From positions 3,059,501 through 3,123,500 of the forward strand of contig NZ_CP029797.1 of NCBI RefSeq assembly GCF_003268595.1: a stretch of DNA of 64,000 nucleotides, in the 5' to 3' direction. A program made the translations under genes and the position numbers. The DNA comes from Paraliobacillus zengyii. GTDB lineage: Bacteria; Bacillota; Bacilli; Bacillales; Amphibacillaceae. How positions within the stretch are numbered: position 1 is the first letter of the stretch; each line of letters starts with the position of its first letter. Below are positions 57,987-64,000 of the stretch, piece by piece. Below the pieces are notes generated by a model. It saw only the letters and a program-made list of their open reading frames with translations. It made no database searches and was not told the DNA's origin.

Positions 57987-58946
57987 TTAATCAATAATTT
58001 TTAATGCCGAATTAAAAGGTGTAATTTTTCCTTTTAGTCCTTTTGATATATATATGTTAGAATCGTTCGTGATAACAATCGATTCAACATTTGTTAAAGT
58101 ATTCACAATTGTTGCTATCTCTTTAGCAGGATAGCCAAAAAGGCGCGTTGTCCATATCTCACCATCAATCGAAGTAGATGAAACAATCGTTAAACTAGCA
58201 ATATCTGTTTTGATAGGGTAACCCGTTTTTGGATCAAAAATATGATGAAAACTATTATTTTCGTGTTTTAGCTTCCGTTCGTATACACCAGATGTAACGA
58301 CAGATTGATTTGATGTATCGACTGCAAGTAAGTATTGATGGCGTTCTTTTTTTGGATCTTGAATACCTATACGATATTCACCTGATTTACGCGTTGATGA
58401 TAAACCAGTCGAAAGAAAGTTTCCGCCTAAATTAATGTAGGCTGTTTTTACTTTATTGTGTCTTAACTTTCGGATAATTTGATCGGCGATAAAGCCTTTT
58501 GCTAAAGCCCCTAAATCAATTTCCATACCCTTTTGTGGTAAAAAAACGGTCCTGGTTTCATCATGTAATTGTATTTGATTTGGATCTGTTAATTTCAGAA
58601 CCGTGTTTATTTTATAATCTATAGGCTTCTTTGCATCATTAAAGCCGATATGCCATATCTTAATTAATGGTCCGAGTGCAATATTTAAAAAGCTACTTTT
58701 AGCAGTACTGTGCAATTGTCCTAATTTAATTAGATGATACAATTCTGGGTGAACAGAAACGGGCGTAATACCTGCTTGCTGATTGACTGCCATTAATTCA
58801 GATTGTAACTCATTCGCACTAAACCGTTTATCATAAACCTTTAAATCCTCTATTACCTGGTTTATAAGTTGCTTACTCTCATTGCTATCAATCATAAGAT
58901 CAATAATTGTTCCCATCATATGAACCGATTCTTCTGAACGAGGCAT
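57987..58946 (-). CDS. apbE: ApbE-type FMN:protein transferase, cytoplasmic
   Basis: A 319-residue flavin transferase. Family landmarks: MGTIIDLMI at the start, IDLGALAKGFIADQII in the centre, NLGGNFLSTG, and the FAD/metal site HIFDPKTGYPI with the later STSIDGEIW. It transfers FMN from FAD to Ser/Thr in Dxx[ST]GA[ST] motifs. There is no signal peptide or lipobox, so unlike the usual exported ApbE it should act in the cytoplasm, where its probable target (56151-57338) resides. The ATG at 58946 lies six bases after GAGGAGG; an ATG at 58952 touches that site. Confidence 0.9.
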   Translation of the reverse strand: MPRSEESVHMMGTIIDLMIDSNESKQLINQVIEDLKVYDKRFSANELQSELMAVNQQAGITPVSVHPELYHLIKLGQLHSTAKSSFLNIALGPLIKIWHIGFNDAKKPIDYKINTVLKLTDPNQIQLHDETRTVFLPQKGMEIDLGALAKGFIADQIIRKLRHNKVKTAYINLGGNFLSTGLSSTRKSGEYRIGIQDPKKERHQYLLAVDTSNQSVVTSGVYERKLKHENNSFHHIFDPKTGYPIKTDIASLTIVSSTSIDGEIWTTRLFGYPAKEIATIVNTLTNVESIVITNDSNIYISKGLKGKITPFNSALKIID

Positions 58947-58970
58947 ATACATCCTCCTCTCTTCAATAAT

Positions 58971-59837
58971 TTACATGTTTTGAAGAATAGATTGCTCAAG
59001 ATCGACAAGTTCAGCAAGTGCAATTTCATTTCGGTTCACTTTTGAGTAAGCACGAGCATCATAAATTAACTCCAAGATCTTCTCTTTCGTTTCATTTTTT
59101 AAAATAGCGTTTTTAGCAAGTTGAATCGCAGCACGTGCTAAATAGTAAGTAACATGGTTATCGGAACAAATGGTAACAGCGTAGTTTAAGAGTGCATCAC
59201 TTATTTCAAGTTCCTCAATCGTCGAGTAAAACACTCCGCATTGAAATACAATATTTAGTACCCGCCATGTCCCCTCCATATTTTGAGCTGGATAGTTATA
59301 AATCTTTTCAAGTACTTTGTTAAAGTAAAATTCAGCTTTAGACAAGTCATTTTCCCGAGCGTACACCATACCAATTCCAGTATAAGCTAGTAAACGAAAG
59401 ATTAAAGAGTCCTTCGTTTCTTCTTCTAGTAGAACTTGATCAAAAGTAAAAAGTATATCCATAATCGGCTGTTGCCGGAAAATCATAATAAAGCCATTTA
59501 AATAGTAATAACGAAATGATAGATGTTCGTCTTCAATTTTTTCAATATCGATACTATTGATTAGCTGATGCGCTTCTTCATATTTACTTGTGATTAGATA
59601 GAATTCAGCTTTATTCATTTTTTCAACTACTTCAGAATAGCGCACACCTACTTTTGGAAATAATTCGCTAAGAGGCAAATTTATTCTATTGCAGAGCTTA
59701 ATCAATATTTTTAAATTTGGTAATTGACCATTATTTTCAAACCGGCTAAGTGTAGCTTGCGTACAAATGCCATCTGCAAGTTCATTTTGCGTTAACCCGC
59801 GCGCTTTACGAGTATCAATAAACCACTGAATATTCAA
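58971..59837 (-). CDS. Rgg/MutR-like XRE transcriptional regulator
   Basis: A 288-residue regulator with an N-terminal XRE helix-turn-helix (RKARGLTQNELADGICTQ... up to about residue 60) and a C-terminal helical repeat domain of TPR type, the architecture of Rgg/PlcR/MutR regulators. Such proteins often bind a short peptide, but no peptide gene is seen beside it. It is the first gene of the flavin operon and starts with TTG at 59837, eight bases after AAAGGAG. The 303 bases upstream (59838-60140) are AT-rich with no other gene. Confidence 0.85.
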   Translation of the reverse strand: MNIQWFIDTRKARGLTQNELADGICTQATLSRFENNGQLPNLKILIKLCNRINLPLSELFPKVGVRYSEVVEKMNKAEFYLITSKYEEAHQLINSIDIEKIEDEHLSFRYYYLNGFIMIFRQQPIMDILFTFDQVLLEEETKDSLIFRLLAYTGIGMVYARENDLSKAEFYFNKVLEKIYNYPAQNMEGTWRVLNIVFQCGVFYSTIEELEISDALLNYAVTICSDNHVTYYLARAAIQLAKNAILKNETKEKILELIYDARAYSKVNRNEIALAELVDLEQSILQNM

Positions 59838-60140
59838 TTGCCGTGCTCCTTTCTGAGTAGTTAAATCAAGTTAGAGTAAGTAATATAAACAGGGATAATT
59901 TACTCTTGTGCTTTTATTCACATACGTGACATTGACTAAATTATACATCTACATAAAAAAAGCGTCAACAGAATATATAAAATAATATATTTAACCCGTT
60001 TTATATGTCAACTTCTTGAACATAATTAACTAATTAGCCCCATTCTAATCTTTTGATGAACAAAAAATCCTCCTTATGAGAAGTTAATCTAATATCTATC
60101 CGGAATATAGTGTTATAAATGAGAATATATAAAATTATAT

Positions 60141-60173
60141 AAAAAACGCTGACCAAGTATATGGTCAACGTTT
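60141..60173 (-). terminator. Intrinsic terminator of the ybaN-like gene
   Basis: Minus-strand stem AAACGTTGACCA/TGGTCAGCGTTT (12 pairs with one G-U, six-base loop) followed by six T, three bases after the stop codon at 60177. Confidence 0.85.
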
Positions 60174-60176
60174 GAA

Positions 60177-60621
60177 TTAGTTTGTGGATTGTAGTGCTTC
60201 CTCACGAAATTCAATATGCCTTTTTTTCATTTCCAGCACTTTTTCTTTTGGAAGTGTTTGAAGCGAACCGATATAAATAGTAACACCTATTGCAATAATA
60301 AATACCATGATTTTTAATATTCCATGATCAATTAAGTAGATTGAAAAAAGAATAGAAGGCCAAAGAATGGCAATCGCACCAACCTTTGTTTTAAAAGACA
60401 CAGCTTTATACGTTACATAACTATAAATATATGCACCAAATATACGATGGTGCATTAACCATCGATATAACTTATCAGAACTTCGCAAATAAAAAAAAAG
60501 CGGTAAGTAAAAGCAATGGCGTTGTTGGCAAGATCGGTAAAAATATCCCAATAGTTCCTAACGCAAGCGTAATTGATCCCACGATTATATAGACTATTTT
60601 TTTGAAATCTTTAATTTTCAT
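60177..60621 (-). pseudogene. YbaN family (DUF454) membrane protein with a T9 frameshift
   Basis: The N-terminal part starts at the ATG at 60621 (ribosome site AGGTGAT) and reads KIKDFKKIVYIIVGSITLAL, then GIFLPILPTTPLLLLTAFF, the conserved DUF454 start. On the minus strand it then meets nine T (60499-60491) and runs to a stop after LFAKF. Removing one T would continue as YLRSSDKLYRWLMHHRIFG, the conserved second part, which is open to 60177. The joined protein would have about 148 residues and three to four membrane helices. Either a real frameshift, a homopolymer sequencing error, or a gene expressed by slippage. Confidence 0.85.
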
Positions 60622-60712
60622 TAATTATCACCTATCGTGTCTTATTATGTCACGATGAGATTATCCCTGTTTGTTCTTCACTTATAGCACGTGATGAAAT
60701 GTAAGTCAAGTG

Positions 60713-60856
60713 GAAGCAGGGGATGGTTCGGGACCGATGATAAAGTCCAACTTTTTCAAAATCAAATTGTCGTTGATGGGACATTTATGTACCTCCAAAA
60801 TAGACCGCTTTTCAAAAATAACTACTTTTTCACTGGTCCTGAACCACCCCCGCTTC
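60713..60856 (-). mobile_element. MITE-like element, copy 2 (144 bp)
   Basis: Same element as 6004-6193 on the opposite strand. Its plus-strand left end is GAAGCAGGGGATGGTTCGGG followed by ACCGATGATAAAGTCCAAC, and its right end is the reverse complement of the AGTGAAAAAGTAGTTATTTT end. It lacks the internal hairpin of copy 1 and lies just before the yerB promoter region. Confidence 0.75.
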
Positions 60857-60924
60857 CCAATTCTTAATAAATTCATGGTAGAATAACAAGTATATGAATA
60901 CATAGGTGGAAAGGAAGTACTAAT

Positions 60925-61935
60925 ATGAAAAAGGCCAGTTACCTTGTTATTTTAGCGCTAATCGTACTACTAGTTGGTTGTAATCAAAATGAAGACTCAA
61001 TGAAAAGCGCTGGAGATTTGGAGAGCACAGCGCGGATAGATACAGAAAAACAACAATTAGAAATAGGACCAGTTTCTATTACTACTGGTTTACCTCTAGA
61101 AGAGGAAAATACCGAAAATCCTAAATTCTCTGTTATGATTGAAAACTCTCCTGACGCTCGACCTCATTCGGGTTTAGTTCAGGCAGATGTCGTTTATGAG
61201 ATGGAAGTCGAAGGAAATGTGACGCGTTTTCTTGCTCTTTATAACGATGATATTCCTGAAAAAGTTGGTCCAGCTCGTAGCTCTAGACATTATTATTTAC
61301 CAGTTGCAGAATCATGGAGTATGCCTTATATCCACTTTGGTGGCTCACCACAAGCATACAATAAGTTAAGTACGCTCAATGTTCCTACAATAGATGGGAT
61401 GACACAAAGTAATTACTTTATAAGGGATAGCAGTAGATATGCCCCGCACAATGCATATCTTGTTACGAACCAGTTGGATGCTTTTGAAGAGGAACCTATA
61501 AATGAAAAGTTTGCATTTGATGAAGATGCCAGCTACGAAGAAGCCTTGAACTCTACTTCTTTAGAAATCACTTATAACAATTTTACCCACGTAGAATATC
61601 AGTATGATGAAGAGGCAAATCAATACAAGCGTTTTTTAGAAGGACAGCCTCATGCGGACAGAGAAACTGGAACGCAGATTAGCGCAAACAACATTATCGT
61701 TGCTTACGCTAATCAACAATTAATTCCTGGCGATAATAGTGGAAGAATTGATATAACGTTAACAGGTACGGGGGAAGCAGTGTACTTTTTAGACGGGCAA
61801 GCTGTCAAAGGAACATGGAAAACGGAAGACGGAAATCTTGGCTTTTATCTAGATGATACACTTATTGCGCTTAATCCTGGTAAGACGTGGGTACAAGTCG
61901 TAGATGCATCAAAAAAAGAGAATGTCTCCTACTAA
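60925..61935 (+). CDS. yerB: YerB-like lipoprotein (DUF3048)
   Basis: A 336-residue extracytoplasmic lipoprotein. The signal peptide (KKASYLVILALIVLL) ends in the lipobox LVGC with Cys19. The DUF3048 N-terminal domain is marked by FSVMIENSPDARPHSGLVQA, and GPARSSRHYYL follows; a C-terminal domain with KTWVQVVD closes it. B. subtilis YerB is the reference, reported near cell-wall functions; the exact role is not established. GGAAAGGAAG precedes the ATG and a terminator follows. Confidence 0.9.
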   Translation: MKKASYLVILALIVLLVGCNQNEDSMKSAGDLESTARIDTEKQQLEIGPVSITTGLPLEEENTENPKFSVMIENSPDARPHSGLVQADVVYEMEVEGNVTRFLALYNDDIPEKVGPARSSRHYYLPVAESWSMPYIHFGGSPQAYNKLSTLNVPTIDGMTQSNYFIRDSSRYAPHNAYLVTNQLDAFEEEPINEKFAFDEDASYEEALNSTSLEITYNNFTHVEYQYDEEANQYKRFLEGQPHADRETGTQISANNIIVAYANQQLIPGDNSGRIDITLTGTGEAVYFLDGQAVKGTWKTEDGNLGFYLDDTLIALNPGKTWVQVVDASKKENVSY

Positions 61936-61992
61936 ATAAAATGGTTTTTTCTTATAATTGCTCGGTAAAAATGAAACAAACATCAAAAAAGG

Positions 61993-62019
61993 CTCTTGAT
62001 AAATTATCGAGAGTTTTTT
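61993..62019 (+). terminator. Intrinsic terminator of yerB
   Basis: Stem CTCTTGATA/TATCGAGAG with one G-U pair and a short loop, followed by six T, about 60 bases after the stop codon. Confidence 0.8.
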
Positions 62020-62084
62020 AGATTACTGCTATTCTTCTTTAATGATAGCAATATGTATAGTTAGAAAAAATACTAGCCTTTTGT

Positions 62085-62324
62085 TTAAGAGTTTTCAAAG
62101 AATTGTTCAGCTTTTTCTAGATAAGGTTCCTGTGCTTCTGTTAAATCAAACTCCTCAACAATCGCATCAACAGGACACACTGCAACACAGGCTCCGCAAT
62201 CAATACAAATATCTGGGTTAATGTAGAACTGGCTTTTGCCTTCTTCTATACAATCGACAGGACAAACCGTTACACATTCTCCTGCTTTTTCCGTTTCACA
62301 CGGGCTTACAATTACAAACGCCAT
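62085..62324 (-). CDS. Ferredoxin with two Fe-S cluster motifs
   Basis: A 79-residue electron carrier. The second cluster motif is the classical CIDCGACVAVCPVD. The first, CETEKAGECVTVCPVDC, has wider spacing between the first two Cys, as in seven-iron [3Fe-4S][4Fe-4S] ferredoxins. The acidic C-terminal helix (EAQEPYLEKAEQFFEN) is typical of Bacilli and related groups. A strong AAGGAGGT lies before the ATG. It is a stand-alone gene; its redox partner is not evident. Confidence 0.9.
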   Translation of the reverse strand: MAFVIVSPCETEKAGECVTVCPVDCIEEGKSQFYINPDICIDCGACVAVCPVDAIVEEFDLTEAQEPYLEKAEQFFENS

Positions 62325-62391
62325 ATTATACCTCCTTGATAAAAAATTTCATCCATATTGTAGATGACGAGAAAAATGACTCCTGGAGTTT

Positions 62392-63336
62392 CTATATGAA
62401 TCCCATTAGCTTTTCTGCTTCGCTCTTATCGAGTTCCATTTGTTTTACTAAGTCATCTAAATTAGAAAAATTAATTTCTCCTCTAAGATATCGTAAGAAA
62501 GAAACAGATACAGATTTTCCATATAAGTCGCCAGAATAATTGAGTAAATATGCCTCGACTAAATAGCCTTCACCATTTACACTAGGGCGGTAACCAGCAC
62601 TGATAAGCGCATGGTAATAATCAGTAATTATTGATTCATTATAAATGCCAACTACCCCAAGGTAAACACCTGGTTTAGGTTCGACATATGCTTCAGTTTC
62701 CCCGATATTAATAGTCGGGAATCCCAGCTTTCGCCCCATTTTTTCTCCATGGATAACTGTCCCTTTTATTGCAAAAGGACGACCTAACAGAGAATGCACT
62801 GGTTCCATAAGCCCTTCCTTAATCGCTGCACGGATAGTACTACTACTGATTTTCTGTGCATTTTCTTTAATTAAAGGTAAAACTGTTACATCTATATTAA
62901 GCTGCGCACATAATTGAACCAGTTCTCCTGTACTTGAAGCACCACCAGAACCAAATCGGAATCCTTCTCCAATTATAATCCGCTTTATATTTAACTGTGA
63001 AAGATGCTCAACAACAAACGTGTTTGCTGTCGTCTTTGCGTATTCTTTTGTAAATTTAATTCGATAATACCGACCGACACCATATTGCTTTAGTAAAGCG
63101 AGTTTGTCATTATCGGGGGTTATTCGCTTTTCAAAATCCGCGTTTTGTTTGAGGATCCAAAGCGGATGGTCAGAAAAACCCATTACGGCTAATGTCTCAC
63201 TACTTTCATCGATAAAACCTTTTGCTGTTTGAAGGATTTGCTGGTGTCCCTTGTGAATACCATCAAATTTACCTATTACTAGTACTAGTGGGTCTTTATT
63301 CAGGGGTGGTTTACCTGTTACATCGATAATTTCCAT
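62392..63336 (-). CDS. ribF: Bifunctional riboflavin kinase/FAD synthetase family protein
   Basis: A 314-residue enzyme with the FAD synthetase domain first (IGKFDGIHKGHQQIL, then GEGFRFGSGGASSTG and STIRAAIKEG) and the riboflavin kinase domain second (GRPFAIKGTVIHGEKMGRKL and FPTINI). It turns riboflavin into FMN and FAD. ribF usually follows truB; here it is alone, so it may be an extra copy. It lies 3 kb from the flavin operon and could supply its cofactors; that link is inference. AGAGGGATAGAG precedes the ATG. Confidence 0.88.
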   Translation of the reverse strand: MEIIDVTGKPPLNKDPLVLVIGKFDGIHKGHQQILQTAKGFIDESSETLAVMGFSDHPLWILKQNADFEKRITPDNDKLALLKQYGVGRYYRIKFTKEYAKTTANTFVVEHLSQLNIKRIIIGEGFRFGSGGASSTGELVQLCAQLNIDVTVLPLIKENAQKISSSTIRAAIKEGLMEPVHSLLGRPFAIKGTVIHGEKMGRKLGFPTINIGETEAYVEPKPGVYLGVVGIYNESIITDYYHALISAGYRPSVNGEGYLVEAYLLNYSGDLYGKSVSVSFLRYLRGEINFSNLDDLVKQMELDKSEAEKLMGFI

Positions 63337-63368
63337 TCTCTATCCCTCTTCTAAAATTTCAGTTGATA

Positions 63369-63397
63369 CAATAAGGTACCATAAAGGTACCTTATTG
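63369..63397. terminator. Hairpin between sodA and ribF
   Basis: Perfect 12-bp stem CAATAAGGTACC/GGTACCTTATTG with an ATAAA loop, seven bases beyond the sodA stop codon. It lacks a real T run on either strand, so it is a likely but atypical terminator. Confidence 0.55.
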
Positions 63398-63404
63398 TTA
63401 TGTC

Positions 63405-64000
63405 TTATTTGTTTGTAGCTTGTGCGAATTTATCCGCCACTACATCCCAGTTAATGATATTAAAGAAGTTTTTTATATAATCTGGTCTTCTGTTTTGGTA
63501 ATTTAAGTAATATGCGTGTTCCCATACATCAAGTCCGAGAATTGCTGTTTTACCATCCGTAATCGGGTTATCTTGATTTGGCGTGCTAGTAATTTCTAAT
63601 TCCCCATTACCATTTACTACAAGCCATGCCCATCCTGATCCGAAACGAGTCGTTGCTGCATCAGAAAATTTTTCTTCAAACGCGCTAATGCTTCCGAATG
63701 CTTGATTAATAGCATCTGCTAATTTACCAGTTGGTGCAGCTTGTTCTTTTCCAGGAGCAATCACTTCCCAGAAAAGTGTGTGGTTAAAGTGTCCCCCACC
63801 ATTGTTTCTAACAGCAGTTCTTACTTCTGATGGAACAGCTTCTAAGTCGCTAAGTAATTCTTCGATTGATTTACCCTCTAACTCTGCTTTGCCTTCAACA
63901 GCAGCATTTAGCTTCGTTACATATGTTTGGTGGTGCTTGCCGTGGTGAATCTCCATTGTTTGTTTGTCGATATAAGGTTCCAATGCATCGAAACCATACG
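63405..64000 (-). CDS. sodA: Superoxide dismutase (Mn/Fe), 5' end off window
   Basis: The frame is open through the window edge and reads [11 protein letters not shown] at the cut, so only about nine N-terminal residues are missing. Metal ligands are visible: His in IHHGKHH, His in [11 protein letters not shown], and Asp and His in [12 protein letters not shown]. Length and motifs match cytoplasmic SodA, which turns superoxide into hydrogen peroxide and oxygen. The Gly-Gly before HFNH and the motif QDNP fit the manganese form more than the iron form. An internal TTG at 63983 is not the start. Confidence 0.93.
   Translation of the reverse strand, partial: YGFDALEPYIDKQTMEIHHGKHHQTYVTKLNAAVEGKAELEGKSIEELLSDLEAVPSEVRTAVRNNGGGHFNHTLFWEVIAPGKEQAAPTGKLADAINQAFGSISAFEEKFSDAATTRFGSGWAWLVVNGNGELEITSTPNQDNPITDGKTAILGLDVWEHAYYLNYQNRRPDYIKNFFNIINWDVVADKFAQATNK

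Overview
The window is AT-rich DNA from a low-GC Gram-positive bacterium, most probably a Bacillaceae genus of the Oceanobacillus/Virgibacillus/Gracilibacillus kind. The support is strong AGGAGG-type ribosome sites, frequent TTG/GTG starts, a BY-kinase EPS operon, a LicT/RAT-controlled beta-glucoside operon and a GC-rich dispersed palindrome resembling one I know from Bacillaceae. I saw no rRNA, tRNA or CRISPR array. Genus is inference.

Layout. 1-9312: accessory and housekeeping genes (partial sugar-binding protein, lone SIR2-like protein, two HAD phosphatases, an IS1182-type insertion sequence, a DUF1206 membrane protein, an M24-like protein without its metal ligands, a GGDEF cyclase). 9313-15006: a paeninodin-type lasso peptide cluster on the minus strand: exporter, B1 recognition protein, HprK-like peptide kinase, a 50-residue precursor too short for ordinary ORF calling (12464-12616), Asn-synthetase-like cyclase and B2 protease. 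15008-19956: genes linking the lasso cluster to sugar chemistry: orphan response regulator, a phosphoglucomutase homologue that has lost its catalytic residues, ManC, a nucleotidyltransferase and a second PqqD-like protein. 19985-40069: an exopolysaccharide (EPS) operon read in the same direction: chain-length protein and tyrosine kinase, an EAR-like structured RNA, GalU, initiating sugar transferase, many glycosyltransferases, Wzy, Wzx, pyruvyl transferase, and Gmd/Rmd for GDP-D-rhamnose. Two GT4 glycosyltransferases are split by single-base frameshifts.

40284-45900: a 1540-residue kinase-like/AAA/GAF/LuxR regulator divergent from a small sigma factor, with repeated operator-like sites between them. 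46673-50987: licT, RAT/terminator, bglP, bglH. 51028-54556: a heterodimeric ABC exporter. 55029-55907: an aldo/keto reductase. 56151-59837: a flavin operon (XRE regulator, cytoplasmic ApbE, FMN reductase, and an FMN reductase-PAS fusion ending in two flavinylation motifs). 60177-64000: frameshifted ybaN-like gene, yerB, ferredoxin, ribF and the 3' part of sodA.

The EPS and lasso genes lie in one direction over about 30 kb. The EAR-like RNA sits where Bacillus species carry EAR, between the tyrosine kinase gene and the rest of the operon, and several intrinsic terminators lie downstream of it. The simplest reading is that processive antitermination on the EPS transcript can also carry polymerase into the lasso genes. 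A second theme is a repeat family based on GAAGCAGGGGACGGTTC: it forms the ends of the IS, the ends of two MITE-like elements, and at least seven short palindromes, most of them within about 15 bases of a stop or start codon.
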